From Pandoraea terrigena (GTDB lineage Bacteria; Pseudomonadota; Gammaproteobacteria; Burkholderiales; Burkholderiaceae): a stretch of DNA of 64,000 bases. The notes beneath the pieces are model-generated. The model saw nothing but the letters and a program-made list of their open reading frames with translations. It was not told where the DNA came from and ran no database searches. Where the stretch lies: NCBI RefSeq assembly GCF_902459705.1, contig NZ_CABPRU010000014.1, forward strand, positions 80,522 through 144,521, in the 5' to 3' direction. A program made the translations under genes and the position numbers. Below, one piece after another: positions 17,619 to 28,242 of this stretch. Positions within the stretch are counted from its first letter, which is position 1; the number at the start of each line of letters is the position of its first letter.

Positions 17619-18056
17619 ATGCCTGCGCCTCCCTCGTCCGATCCGCCGGTCACCGCCGACGCGCTGACCAAGAGCGATTTCGAAGCCCTCTCGGAATTCC
17701 GTTATCGCCTGCGTCGATTTCTCAATTTCAGCGAATCCGCCGCGCGCGACGAAGGCATCACGCCGCAGCAATACCTGTTGCTGCTGCACGTCAAAGGTAT
17801 CCCGGGACGCGACTGGGCGTCCATCCGTGAATTGGCCGAGCGCCTGCAAGCCGTGCATCACAGCGTGGTGGCGCTCGTCGCCCGCTGCGAGAAAGCCGGG
17901 CTGGTCACGCGCCGCCAAAACGAAAGCGACCGGCGAGTGGTGGAAGTGCACCTCTCGGCGGCGGGCGACGCGTGTCTCATGAATCTCGCCGCCCAGCACC
18001 GTAACGAGTTAAGCACCTTTGCGGACATCTTCCACATTCGTGGCGTTCATTTGTAA
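17619..18056 (+). CDS. MarR-family transcriptional regulator
   Basis: A MarR-type winged helix-turn-helix dimer protein of 145 residues from the ATG at 17619. The dimerisation helix is FEALSEFRYRLRRFLNFSES; the recognition part is SIRELAERLQAVHHSVVALV and the wing is LVTRRQNESDRRVVEVHL. The start has no clear ribosome binding site; an earlier ATG at 17523 would add 32 unconserved-looking residues across the operator palindrome. Only 13 bases separate its stop from the ClC gene, which it probably controls. Confidence 0.85.
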   Translation: MPAPPSSDPPVTADALTKSDFEALSEFRYRLRRFLNFSESAARDEGITPQQYLLLLHVKGIPGRDWASIRELAERLQAVHHSVVALVARCEKAGLVTRRQNESDRRVVEVHLSAAGDACLMNLAAQHRNELSTFADIFHIRGVHL

Positions 18057-18069
18057 TCACGGCATTGCC

Positions 18070-19878
18070 ATGGCATCGCTTCCCCATTCCCCTTCGCCTC
18101 ATTCAACCGCGGCCGCGCCCGCCCACGCACGGGATTTTTCACGTGCACCGGGTCTGCCGCGACTCCTTGCGCTTGCCGCAGTCATCGGTTTTTGCGGCGT
18201 TCCCGCCGCATGGCTGCTGCTGCACCTGATCCAGGGCTTCACCAACCTCTTCTTCTACCAGACGCTCTCGTTCGCGCCTCGCTCGCCCGCCGATAACACG
18301 CTCGGCCCAGCCGTCATCGCACTCCCGGTCATCGGGGGACTGATCGTCGGCGCGATGGCCCGATTCGGCAGCGACAAGATTCGCGGCCACGGCATTCCCG
18401 AAGCCATCGAGGCGATTCTGTTCGGCAAGAGCAAGATGTCGCCGCGCGTCGCCATCCTCAAACCGCTGTCCTCAGGCATCGTGATCGGCAGCGGCGGGCC
18501 GTTCGGCGCGGAAGGCCCCATCATCATGACCGGGGGCGCGGTCGGTTCGCTCATCGCCCAGTACTTCCATCTGAGCGCCGCCGAGCGCAAGACGCTGCTC
18601 GTCGCCGGGGCCACCGCCGGGATGACGGCGGTATTCGGTACGCCGGTCGCTGCCGTGCTGCTCGCCGTGGAACTGCTGCTTTTCGAATGGCGACCGCGCA
18701 GCCTGCTGCCGGTGATCGCCGCCTGCGCGGTCGCAGGGTTCGCGCGGCCGCTGATGCTCGATGCCGGTCCGCTCTTTCCCATGGCGGCCTCCGTCGTCGC
18801 GCCCATCGCGCTGATGTCGTGCGTGATTGCCGGGGTGTGTGCGGGCATCCTTTCCGCCGGCATGTCGCGCGCCCTCTACGCCATCGAGGACGGCTTCCAC
18901 AAGCTGCCCGTGCACTGGATGTGGTGGCCGGCCATCGGCGGCGTCGCCATCGGCATTGGCGGCTATCTCCAGCCACGTGCGCTGGGGGTGGGCTATGACG
19001 TCATCGCGGACCTGCTCGCCGGACATTTCACGCTGCACGCCGCGCTGGCGTTGCTGGTGGTCAAGGCGATCATCTGGGCGATTGCGTTGGGATCGTGCAC
19101 GTCCGGTGGGGTGCTCGCCCCGCTGCTCATGATCGGCGCAGGACTCGGCACGCTGCTCGCCCCGGTACTGCCCGGCGGCGATGTCTCACTGTGGGCGCTG
19201 GTGTGCATGGCGGCCACGCTCGCGGGCGTGCTCGGTGCGCCGCTGACAGCCATCGTCTTCGCCCTCGGCCTCACACACAACGTGAATGCACTGCTGCCGC
19301 TGTTGCTCACTTGCGGCATCTCGTACGGCATCACGATCTGGATCATGCCGCGCTCGATCATGACGGAGAAGATCGCGCGACGTGGCCGTCACATCCATCG
19401 CGAGTACGGTGTCGATCCGCTGGAGCGCCTGCACGTTGGCGAGTTGATGACCCGGGAGCCGGTGTCGCTGGCCGCCGACATGCCGATCGACGAGGCGGCG
19501 CAACAAGCCTTCGGCGCGGGCCAGCGCCATCGCGCCTATCCCGTGGTCGACGCCGGGCACGGCGTGCTGGGCATGGTCGACCGGCAAGCGCTCACGCGCG
19601 CCCAGACGCAGGGGTTACAAACGCTGGGCCAGTTGTACGGCGCGAATCCGCCGCTCGTCGCCCTGGCGTCGGAGACCGGGCGTATCGTGTCGGCGCGCTT
19701 CGCCGCGCATCACCTGGAACGCCTGCCTGTCGTGAGCGATGCCATCTCACGCACACTCGTCGGCATCATCAGCCGCAGCGATCTGGTCAAACCGGCCGAG
19801 CACTGGCGCGCGGAAGAAGAAGTGCGCGAGCGCATGCTTCATCTCGGACGCCGACGCAACGGACCCTCGATACGATGA
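18070..19878 (+). CDS. ClC-family chloride channel/transporter with CBS domains
   Basis: A 602-residue membrane protein from the ATG at 18070. The ClC core (about 20-430) has the family motifs GIPEAIEAIL, GSGGPFGAEGPIIMTGGA and GTPVAAVLLAVELLLFEW. The gating Glu is kept as GAEGP, where many members have GREGP. The C-terminus (about 450-600) contains a CBS pair (LHVGELMTREPVSLAADMPI, LPVVSDAISRTLVGIISRSD), which in this family can regulate transport by binding adenine nucleotides. Chloride conduction or chloride/proton exchange is expected. Cotranscribed with the MarR gene. Confidence 0.93.
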   Translation: MASLPHSPSPHSTAAAPAHARDFSRAPGLPRLLALAAVIGFCGVPAAWLLLHLIQGFTNLFFYQTLSFAPRSPADNTLGPAVIALPVIGGLIVGAMARFGSDKIRGHGIPEAIEAILFGKSKMSPRVAILKPLSSGIVIGSGGPFGAEGPIIMTGGAVGSLIAQYFHLSAAERKTLLVAGATAGMTAVFGTPVAAVLLAVELLLFEWRPRSLLPVIAACAVAGFARPLMLDAGPLFPMAASVVAPIALMSCVIAGVCAGILSAGMSRALYAIEDGFHKLPVHWMWWPAIGGVAIGIGGYLQPRALGVGYDVIADLLAGHFTLHAALALLVVKAIIWAIALGSCTSGGVLAPLLMIGAGLGTLLAPVLPGGDVSLWALVCMAATLAGVLGAPLTAIVFALGLTHNVNALLPLLLTCGISYGITIWIMPRSIMTEKIARRGRHIHREYGVDPLERLHVGELMTREPVSLAADMPIDEAAQQAFGAGQRHRAYPVVDAGHGVLGMVDRQALTRAQTQGLQTLGQLYGANPPLVALASETGRIVSARFAAHHLERLPVVSDAISRTLVGIISRSDLVKPAEHWRAEEEVRERMLHLGRRRNGPSIR

Positions 19879-19930
19879 CGCGCCGCCAACCAAGGTTGAC
19901 GGCGCGCCAGCAGGCAACGAGAGGCAAACG

Positions 19931-21307
19931 TCAGTGCATCGGCGTGGAATGGCGCGCGTCGCGCGACGAGGCCGGCGGGTTGCCGCTGGCCTGCTCCCAG
20001 GCGTTCTTGGCGAGCAGCGCGACGGTGGCGATCACGGCCGGAATGGCCAGCAGCGAGAACGTCGCCGCAAATCCCATGTGACGGCGCATCAGCTCCGCAC
20101 CCAGCAACGCACCGGCAATGCCGCCGAAGCGCCCCACACCGAGCATCCAGGCCACGCCCGTGGCGCGACCGTGCGTCGGATAGAACATCGCAGCCAACGA
20201 CGGCATTGACGACTGCGCACCGTTCATCGCCGTGCCGGCCAGGAAGATCAGGACGACCAGCGCACCGATGTTGCCCATCGCCTGCCCGACCGCATACACG
20301 AGCACGGCCGTGATCGCGTAGCCCACGGCCACCACTTTCTGCGCGTTGAACTTGTCCATGCACCAGCCCGACAGAATCGTGCCGATGCCGCCGCCGAGCG
20401 GGAACAGCGCCGTAATCAGCGCGGCACGTTCGATGCTGAAACCGGCATCCTTGAACAGGAGTGGCATCCAGCTCGTGAGCAGATAGAAGATCACGAGTCC
20501 CATGAAGTAGGTGACCCACAGCATCAACGAGCCGAAGCCATATTGCTTCGAGAGCACCACGCCGACGGCCGAACCGGCCTGCGTCGGCGCGGCTTCATTG
20601 ACTGTAAACAGGCCGACGTCGTCCAGCGGCTCGCCGGAAATCCGCGACAGGATGCGGCGCACGCGCTCGATCGGCTTTTGACGCACGACGAGAAACTTGA
20701 CCGACTCCGGCAAGCACAGGAGAAGCAGCGCCGAGAGCACCAGCGGCAGCACGCCACCGAGCACCAGCACGCTATGCCAGCCGAAGTGCGGAATCAGCCA
20801 CGAGGCCACGAATCCGCCCGCCGACGCGCCCAGCGGGAAGCCGCAGAACATGGTGTTGACAACGACCGCGCGGCGCGTTTGCGGCGCGTACTCGGAAATC
20901 AACGTCACGGCGTTGGGCATGGCCGCCCCCAGTCCCAGGCCCGTCAGGAAGCGAAGTGCTGTCAGTGTCTCGAGATCCTGGGCGAACGCCGTCGCCAGGC
21001 TCGCTATGCCGAAGAAGACCACCGAGAGCACCAGCAACGTCTTGCGCCCGAGCTTGTCGGCGAGCGGTCCGGCAAAAATTGCCCCGCCCGCCAGGCCGAA
21101 GAGCGCCGCCGAAAGGACCGGGCCGAGCGAGCCTCGGTCAATGTGCCATTGCTGCACCAGCGACGGGGCGATGTAGCCGATGGCTGCGGTATCGAAGCCA
21201 TCGATGGCGACGACGAAGAAACACAGGATCAACACCAGCCACTGGTAGCCGGAGAATCGGTGTGCATTGATATAGGTGGGCACATCCACCGTTCGCGTCT
21301 GATTCAT
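19931..21307 (-). CDS. pcaK: 4-Hydroxybenzoate/protocatechuate MFS transporter
   Basis: A 458-residue 12-TM transporter of the aromatic acid:proton symporter family. It has the N-terminal DGFDTAAIGYIAPSLVQQW, the MFS loop GPLADKLGRKTLL, and LRFLTGLGLGAAMPNAVTLI, all close to PcaK of Pseudomonas. AGGAG lies about 8 bases before the ATG at 21307. It lies 267 bases downstream of pobA in the same direction; the gap contains an inverted repeat, so it may have its own promoter. It most likely imports the PobA substrate. Confidence 0.85.
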   Translation of the reverse strand: MNQTRTVDVPTYINAHRFSGYQWLVLILCFFVVAIDGFDTAAIGYIAPSLVQQWHIDRGSLGPVLSAALFGLAGGAIFAGPLADKLGRKTLLVLSVVFFGIASLATAFAQDLETLTALRFLTGLGLGAAMPNAVTLISEYAPQTRRAVVVNTMFCGFPLGASAGGFVASWLIPHFGWHSVLVLGGVLPLVLSALLLLCLPESVKFLVVRQKPIERVRRILSRISGEPLDDVGLFTVNEAAPTQAGSAVGVVLSKQYGFGSLMLWVTYFMGLVIFYLLTSWMPLLFKDAGFSIERAALITALFPLGGGIGTILSGWCMDKFNAQKVVAVGYAITAVLVYAVGQAMGNIGALVVLIFLAGTAMNGAQSSMPSLAAMFYPTHGRATGVAWMLGVGRFGGIAGALLGAELMRRHMGFAATFSLLAIPAVIATVALLAKNAWEQASGNPPASSRDARHSTPMH

Positions 21308-21484
21308 GAAACTGTCTCCTCGGGGCGTGGCCGCCCCGGCTGTCGTCGCATTGTTATTCTGGATTTCGCCGCCGCGGATGCGCGCGCCTCTGCTGGGGGC
21401 GGCGCACGTGTCGGCCAACGTGATGCGATGGGTTGCGGCGTCGATTTTCTGCCGCTACTGTAAGGCCTTCACCGGGTCGTCAAA

Positions 21485-21504
21485 ATGATCTTTCGTCAGA
21501 TCAT
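21485..21504. promoter_or_regulatory. Inverted repeat in the pobA-pcaK gap
   Basis: ATGATCT (21485-21491) and AGATCAT (21498-21504) form a 7-bp inverted repeat with a 6-base spacer, 178 bases upstream of pcaK. It may be a regulator site for the transporter gene. No T tract follows on the minus strand, so a terminator role is less likely. Confidence 0.45.
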
Positions 21505-21574
21505 CCATAACGGACGGTTATACGCACGACCAAGCAGGCACCGGCGCCTGGGCGCCGATGCCCCGCTCGCCGCC

Positions 21575-22912
<1,338 letters not shown>

Positions 22913-23032
22913 TCACGCCTTGTCACGAGGGGCGAATGCGTCATATCTTATGGATCGCGCGCGTCACCTTGAATGGATGAATCGACGCCTTTCTTGTACT
23001 TTTTCGACAACTTGAACCAAGGGAAAACCAGT

Positions 23033-23962
23033 ATGACAGGCGCGTCATCCCGGCTGCGCGCGGCGCGCGAGACGATTCCGGAATTTTCGCTGTACGGTGA
23101 ATTGACCGGAACGGACAGTGCCGATTTCGTCCATATCGAATGGATCGAAACGCGCAGCCGCCTCTATGACTGGCATATCGACACGCATCGACACCTGGGA
23201 CTGTTCCAAGTGCTGGCGATCTTCGAAGGCACGGTCGAGGCAAACGTCGACGACGCCACGTGGGAGGTGCAAGGCCCGGCCGTCATCACGGTGCATCCGT
23301 CGGCGGTCCATAATTTCCGCTTCTCTCGCGGCGCGCACGGCTTCGTGCTGACGATGGCGCAGAGCGTGCCGTTCGATGCCGCACTCGGTGCCGACGCCGA
23401 CATGGCGTCACTGCTGCGCAAGCCGTGGCTCTTCGCGCTGGGCGATGCGCCCCAGACGCGCGACCGCCTCTACACGCTGCTCGGTCTGATCATGGACGAG
23501 TTTTCGCGCCCGCAACTGGGGCACGCGGAAATGGTGGGATGGCTCACGCGCAGTGTGCTGTTGCTGCTCGCGCGATTGCATGCGCATCACGATTCGGCCA
23601 CCCGGGCCGGGCGCACGGAGCTGGATCTGTTCGCGCGCTTTCGCGCGCTCGTCGAAACGCATTACACCGAAGCGTGGGCCGTGCCGGCCTACGCCGCGCG
23701 ACTGCATGTGACCGAGAGCAAGCTCAATCGGTTATGCCGTCGCATCGCGGGAAAATCGGCCTTCGATCTGGTGCAGGACCGGTTGATGCTCGAAGCGCGC
23801 CGCAAGCTGATCTACATTCCCGCGCCAGTCTCGCACGTCGCCTACGAACTCGGCTTCCAGGATCCGGCGTACTTCTGCCGCGTCTTCAAACGCCATGTCG
23901 GCGTCACGCCGTCGGCCTTCCGTCGTACGGCGCAACACGCCCACCTCGGCGACGCCGCGTAA
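23033..23962 (+). CDS. AraC-family regulator of pobA (PobC/PobR-like)
   Basis: A 309-residue regulator from the ATG at 23033 (GGGA upstream); an ATG at 22973 would add 20 residues. The N-terminal cupin-like effector domain contains WHIDTHRHLGLFQVL. The C-terminal double helix-turn-helix (about 205-300) reads YAARLHVTESKLNRLCRRIA and YELGFQDPAYFCRVFKRHVG. It is divergent from pobA, the arrangement of the AraC-type PobC/PobR activators that respond to 4-hydroxybenzoate. The effector assignment is by context. Confidence 0.87.
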   Translation: MTGASSRLRAARETIPEFSLYGELTGTDSADFVHIEWIETRSRLYDWHIDTHRHLGLFQVLAIFEGTVEANVDDATWEVQGPAVITVHPSAVHNFRFSRGAHGFVLTMAQSVPFDAALGADADMASLLRKPWLFALGDAPQTRDRLYTLLGLIMDEFSRPQLGHAEMVGWLTRSVLLLLARLHAHHDSATRAGRTELDLFARFRALVETHYTEAWAVPAYAARLHVTESKLNRLCRRIAGKSAFDLVQDRLMLEARRKLIYIPAPVSHVAYELGFQDPAYFCRVFKRHVGVTPSAFRRTAQHAHLGDAA

Positions 23963-24059
23963 GCACCGCGCCGGGTGAGCGGGTCAGCGCCGTCCAAAGC
24001 CCATCCCCCCACCGATGCACCGACGGGTCGATTCCGTCGATGCCCCGGCGCGCCGGGGC

Positions 24060-24866
24060 TTACGCGTTGGCCGGCACCGACACGCGCAGGAAGCGCAGCA
24101 GCGCCTCGGTCACGGCCGGGGCACACTCGATGTTCGAGAGGTGCGCCCCCGGCACGACGATCTGCTGCGCGCCGGGGATGCGCTCGAGCATGGCGCTCGA
24201 CATCGTGGGCGGCGTCGCCAGATCCTCCGAGCCGGTCACGATCAGCGTCGGCGCGGTGATCGACGCAATCTCGTCGAGCTGATTCATATCGCGCACGGCC
24301 GCACATGCCCCCGCGTAGCCCTGTGGCGAAAGCGAGCGGAACATCGCCTTCATGCGCTCGACAAGCGCAGGCGCCTGCTGTGCGAACGCCGGCGTGAACC
24401 AGCGCGACACTACAGCGTCGGCGACCGCGCTCATGCCATCGGCCTGCACGGTGCGAATGCGCGCATTCCAGCCATCCTCGCCGCCGATATGCGCCGACGA
24501 GCACACGATGGCGAGACGCTCGAGGCGCTGCGGTGCATGAATCCCCAGCCACATGCCCGTCATGCCGCCCATCGACACGCCCGCCACGCTGGCGCGCTCG
24601 ATATGCAGCGCATCGAGCAGTGCGATCACGTCGCGTCCGAGTTGGTCGATGACATACGGGCCCGGCGTGACGGACGAGCCACCATGCCCGCGCGCGTCAT
24701 AACGGATCACACGGAATTCGCGGGCAAGCGCCGGCACTTGCGGCGCCCACATGTCGAGCGTGGTGCCCAGCGAATTGGACAGCACCAGCGCCGGTGCACG
24801 CTCGTCGCCGTCGATCGCCACGCGCAGCGTGGCGTCGCCCACCTCGATAAGGCGTTCCATCGTCAT
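24060..24866 (-). CDS. pcaD: 3-Oxoadipate enol-lactonase
   Basis: Alpha/beta hydrolase of 268 residues that opens beta-ketoadipate enol-lactone to beta-ketoadipate. The nucleophile elbow is GVSMGGMTGMWLG; LSNSLGTTLDMWAPQVPAL and YDARGHGGSS are PcaD signatures; the catalytic His is in VPGAHLSNIE. AGGAG lies 9 bases before the ATG at 24866. Last gene of pcaHGBCD, 13 bases after pcaC. Confidence 0.96.
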   Translation of the reverse strand: MTMERLIEVGDATLRVAIDGDERAPALVLSNSLGTTLDMWAPQVPALAREFRVIRYDARGHGGSSVTPGPYVIDQLGRDVIALLDALHIERASVAGVSMGGMTGMWLGIHAPQRLERLAIVCSSAHIGGEDGWNARIRTVQADGMSAVADAVVSRWFTPAFAQQAPALVERMKAMFRSLSPQGYAGACAAVRDMNQLDEIASITAPTLIVTGSEDLATPPTMSSAMLERIPGAQQIVVPGAHLSNIECAPAVTEALLRFLRVSVPANA

Positions 24867-24879
24867 TCGATTCGTCTCC

Positions 24880-25305
24880 TCAACCTTGAACGTCGATACG
24901 TGCACGGGTCGTCGACCCCGGCTCGGCGGCTTCCATCTCTGCGAACACCGTCTCGGCGTCGTGGATCGCCTGATTTGCGGCAGGCAAGCCGCAATACAGC
25001 GCGGCGTGCATGAACAGTTCCTTCATTTCCTCGCGCGTCACACCGTTGTTGAACGCGGCGCGCACATGCATGCGGAACTCATCGCCGCGATTGAGGGCGA
25101 TGAGCAGCGAAAGCGTCACCATGCTGCGCATATGGCGTGTGAGGCCCGGGCGCGTCCAGATGTCGCCCCACGCGAAGCGCGTGATGAAGTTCTGGAAGTC
25201 GTCGTTGAATTCGTTACGGCGTGTAAGGGTGCGGTCCACGTGCGTGTCACCCAGGACAGCGCGGCGCACCTGCATGCCGTTGTCGTAGCGTTCCTGATCG
25301 TTCAT
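24880..25305 (-). CDS. pcaC: 4-Carboxymuconolactone decarboxylase
   Basis: A 141-residue carboxymuconolactone decarboxylase of the AhpD-like fold, which turns gamma-carboxymuconolactone into beta-ketoadipate enol-lactone. It has the family core FITRFAWGDIWTRPGLTRHM and FNNGVTREEMKELFMHAALY. Its start codon overlaps the pcaB stop codon (ATGA), which implies coupled translation. Confidence 0.96.
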   Translation of the reverse strand: MNDQERYDNGMQVRRAVLGDTHVDRTLTRRNEFNDDFQNFITRFAWGDIWTRPGLTRHMRSMVTLSLLIALNRGDEFRMHVRAAFNNGVTREEMKELFMHAALYCGLPAANQAIHDAETVFAEMEAAEPGSTTRARIDVQG

Positions 25306-26678
25306 GTTGATTTCCTGCCGGGTTGGGATGGCGCCACAGTGGCATCCGCAAGCGCGAGGACCTGGCTCACAAACGTCTCGGCAGCACCCAGATAATGTTG
25401 CGGGTCCGTCAGTCGCTCAAGCGTCTCGACGCCGAGGATGCGGGTAATGTCTTCGTCTTCGCGCAGCACATCGAGCAGATGACGCTGCTGCGCGAGCGCA
25501 TCGCGGCAACGCGCCTCGACACGCCGATGGGCGTCGAGACGCCCCATCGTTTCGCCCAGCGCCATCGTCACGGCCTCGGCCATGATGAGTCCGTGCGTGA
25601 TGTCGAGATTTGCCCGCATGCGCGTCGTGTCGACCGTCCAATCCTGCACGAGCGTGCGTGCGGTGGCCAGCGCACCGCCGCACAGCATCAGCAATTCGGG
25701 CAGCGTTTCCCACTCGGCGTGCCAGGTCCCCAGACCGCGCTCGTGATCCTGCTGCATCGCGACGAACAACGTGGCGGCGAGTTGCGGCGTACGGGTGGCC
25801 GCGGCGAGAATCGCCGCACAGCCGACCGGATTGCGCTTGTGCGGCATGGTCGACGAACCGCCCCGCCCGGCCCCGGAAGCCTCGGCAATTTCGCCGACTT
25901 CGGTTTGCGTGAGCATGGCCGTGTCGCGCGCGAACTTGCCGAGCGAGCCCGTCAGCGCAGCCGCCCAACTGCCTGCGCGCACGATGCGATCGCGCTGGCC
26001 GTGCCACGGCGTGGCCGCCTGCGCCAGGCCGAGGTGGCGCGCGAGCGCGGCGGCAACGGCGGGGCCCTGCGTGCCGAGCGACGCCAGCGTGCCGGCAGCC
26101 CCCCCGAATTGCGCGCACAGCACCTGTTGGCGCACGTTCGCGAGATCGGCGCGCGCGCGCAGCAAGGCGTCGAGCGTGCCCGCGAGCTTGAGGCCGAACG
26201 TGATCGGCAAGGCGTGTTGCAGCCACGTGCGGCCGACCATGACCGTCGCGCGATGCTGCCGGACCTGCGCGGCGAGTTGAGCGATGAGGCTGTCGAGATC
26301 GGCGCCCAGGTCGTCGAGCGCGCCACGCACTTGCAGGATGAGACCGGTGTCGATGGCATCCTGACTGGTGGCGCCCCAGTGCACGAAGCGAGCGGCATCG
26401 GCATCGCGTGCTTTCACGCGCGCCGTCAATTGCTTGACGAGGGGAATGGCGAGGTTGCCCGCGCCGGCCGCTGCGTCGCGCAGGGCGGCCCAGTCCAGTT
26501 CACTGGCGTGGGCGGCGGCGGTAATCGGGGCAACAGCGGCGGCCGGGATCACACCGGCCTCGGCTTCGGCAGCCGCCAGCGCCGCTTCGAAGTCGAGCAT
26601 GCCTTGCAGCGTGGCATCGCGCGAGAAGCGCGCCGTCACGGCGGCGCCGCGCAGCAAAGAGTCAAGCAGTTCCGTCAT
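25302..26678 (-). CDS. pcaB: 3-Carboxy-cis,cis-muconate cycloisomerase
   Basis: Fumarase/aspartase-superfamily enzyme of 458 residues that lactonises beta-carboxy-cis,cis-muconate. The superfamily loop is GRGGSSTMPHKRNPVGCAAI with the catalytic Ser; VHWGATSQDAIDTGLILQ and GRTWLQHALPITFGLKLA are also typical of PcaB. The ATG at 26678 lacks a strong ribosome binding site but matches the family start MTELLDSLL. It follows pcaG after about 140 bases. Confidence 0.95.
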   Translation of the reverse strand: MTELLDSLLRGAAVTARFSRDATLQGMLDFEAALAAAEAEAGVIPAAAVAPITAAAHASELDWAALRDAAAGAGNLAIPLVKQLTARVKARDADAARFVHWGATSQDAIDTGLILQVRGALDDLGADLDSLIAQLAAQVRQHRATVMVGRTWLQHALPITFGLKLAGTLDALLRARADLANVRQQVLCAQFGGAAGTLASLGTQGPAVAAALARHLGLAQAATPWHGQRDRIVRAGSWAAALTGSLGKFARDTAMLTQTEVGEIAEASGAGRGGSSTMPHKRNPVGCAAILAAATRTPQLAATLFVAMQQDHERGLGTWHAEWETLPELLMLCGGALATARTLVQDWTVDTTRMRANLDITHGLIMAEAVTMALGETMGRLDAHRRVEARCRDALAQQRHLLDVLREDEDITRILGVETLERLTDPQHYLGAAETFVSQVLALADATVAPSQPGRKST

Positions 26679-26818
26679 CGGAGCGTCGATGGTGGTTAGG
26701 GTTGAGTGGGGCCGGGTCGCCCTGTTACGTTGCGAAAATGCTGAGACGGCCACGGGCCGGCGGCACTTGCATGCCGACAGCCCGAAGCCGCGCCAGTGTC
26801 AGCCTTGCACGACCAATG

Positions 26819-27409
26819 TCAAAGGTCGAGGAAAACCGTCTCCTCGTCTCCCTGCATGCGGATGTCGAACCGGTACGACACACGGCCGCCATTCACCTCG
26901 CGGCGCGCGATCAGCGTGTGCCGACGCTCGGCCGGCACTTGTTGCAGCACGGGATCGAGCGCATTGGCCGCTGCCTCGTCATCGAAATAGATACGCGTAA
27001 ACAGATGATTGAGCAAGCCCCGCATCGTCAGGATCACATCGATGCGCGGCGCTTCCCCCGGCGCGACTACGCCCGGCTTGATCGTCTCGAAGACGAACCG
27101 GTGCTCGGCGTGCGTGCCGGTGCCGCAGCGGCCCGTGCCGGCGAAGCCGGTGCGCTCGATATCGTCGGCGCTTTGCACGTAGTGGCCGGCAGCGTCGGCC
27201 TGCACGACCTCGATCAACGCGTCGTTGATCGGATGACCGGCGCCATCGAGCACCTGCCCGACGAGACGGATGGCCTCGCCTTCGGCACGATCGAGCGCCA
27301 CCACGGGCGTGAAAGCGCTCTTGAAGTCGTAACGGTACTGCTCCGGCGAGAGGCCATAGGCGAAATACGGGCCGACGGTCTGCGACGGCGTTTGCGAGTA
27401 ATCGGACAT
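26819..27409 (-). CDS. pcaG: Protocatechuate 3,4-dioxygenase alpha subunit
   Basis: Alpha subunit (196 residues) of the intradiol ring-cleavage dioxygenase. TPSQTVGPYFAYGLSPEQY and the GQVLDGAGHPINDALIEVVQADAAGHY sheet, split here for display, are family hallmarks; the alpha subunit lacks the iron ligands found in the beta chain. Its ribosome binding site (GGAG) lies inside the pcaH end, and the two genes are 3 bases apart, consistent with equal subunit synthesis. Confidence 0.96.
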   Translation of the reverse strand: MSDYSQTPSQTVGPYFAYGLSPEQYRYDFKSAFTPVVALDRAEGEAIRLVGQVLDGAGHPINDALIEVVQADAAGHYVQSADDIERTGFAGTGRCGTGTHAEHRFVFETIKPGVVAPGEAPRIDVILTMRGLLNHLFTRIYFDDEAAANALDPVLQQVPAERRHTLIARREVNGGRVSYRFDIRMQGDEETVFLDL

Positions 27410-27412
27410 GGC

Positions 27413-28123
27413 TCAGGACTCCATCGGCGTTTGGTCGGCACCGCGCAGGACGATGTCGAATTCGTAACCCAGCGCGTACTCGGGCTCGGTGATATCCATC
27501 GAGAAGCGCGCAATCAGACGGTCGCGGGCATGCGCCGGTGTGGCCTGGAAAATCGGATCGTAGCCGAGCAGCGGATCGCCCGGGAAGTACATCTGCGTCA
27601 CGAGCCGGGTCGCGAAATACTCACCGAATACCGAGAAGTGCAGATGCTGCGGACGCCACGCGTTCTGATGGTTCTTCCACGGATAGGCGCCGGGCTTGAT
27701 CGTCAGGAATCGGTAGCGGCCCTGCGCGTCGGTCAGGGCACGGCCGGCACCGAGGAAGTTCGGGTCCAGCGGGGCGTCGTGCTGGTCGACCTTGTGCACG
27801 TAGCGGCCGCACGCATTGGCCTGCCACAGCTCGACGAGCGTGTTCGGCACCGGACGGCCGCCTTCGTCGAGCACGCGGCCCGTGACGATCATGCGCTCGC
27901 CAAGCGGCTCGCCGTTACGCACGGCGTTGCGCGTCAGGTCGCTATCGAGCGCCCCGACGATGCCATGACCGTAGACTGGCGAGCGCAGGTTCGCGAGGTT
28001 CTGCTTGACGGGCACGAGCAGTTGCTTGGGGCCGCGCAGCGCCGTGGACTTGTACCCGCTGTCGATCAGCTTGGGATGCGAATCCCAGTCGCGGGGGCGC
28101 AGGACGGTCGTCGAATTCGACAT
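27413..28123 (-). CDS. pcaH: Protocatechuate 3,4-dioxygenase beta subunit
   Basis: Beta subunit (236 residues) with the non-haem Fe(III) site. Tyr ligands lie around GRYVHK and AYPWKNHQNAWRPQHLHFSV, which also carries His ligands. The start at 28123 is supported by GGAGTGAGACC upstream and by the typical N-terminus MSNSTTVLRPRDWDSHP. First gene of pcaHGBCD, divergent from pcaQ with a shared 119-base regulatory region. Confidence 0.97.
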   Translation of the reverse strand: MSNSTTVLRPRDWDSHPKLIDSGYKSTALRGPKQLLVPVKQNLANLRSPVYGHGIVGALDSDLTRNAVRNGEPLGERMIVTGRVLDEGGRPVPNTLVELWQANACGRYVHKVDQHDAPLDPNFLGAGRALTDAQGRYRFLTIKPGAYPWKNHQNAWRPQHLHFSVFGEYFATRLVTQMYFPGDPLLGYDPIFQATPAHARDRLIARFSMDITEPEYALGYEFDIVLRGADQTPMES

Positions 28124-28180
28124 GGTCTCACTCCATTTTGTGTTGACGAATCTGGCTTGGCGCCAGCTTGTTTTCGACAC

Positions 28181-28203
28181 TATATCCATAATCATTGGAT
28201 ATA
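28181..28203. promoter_or_regulatory. Probable PcaQ operator between pcaH and pcaQ
   Basis: Arms TATATCCA (28181-28188) and TGGATATA (28196-28203) form a perfect 8-bp inverted repeat with a 7-base spacer. It lies in the shared pcaH-pcaQ region and has the symmetric form of a LysR recognition site. Known PcaQ sites in other bacteria differ in sequence, so the assignment is by position and symmetry. Confidence 0.65.
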
Positions 28204-28207
28204 TTTA

Positions 28208-28236
28208 TTGACATTTTCTTGGGTTTTTCATAACTT
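28208..28236 (+). promoter_or_regulatory. pcaQ: Predicted pcaQ promoter
   Basis: A perfect -35 box TTGACA lies 17 bases from TAACTT. The -10 box ends only 6 bases before the pcaQ ATG, so transcription from it would start at or next to the start codon, giving a leaderless or nearly leaderless message. No ribosome binding site is visible before that ATG. Confidence 0.5.
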
Positions 28237-28242
28237 TTCGTC

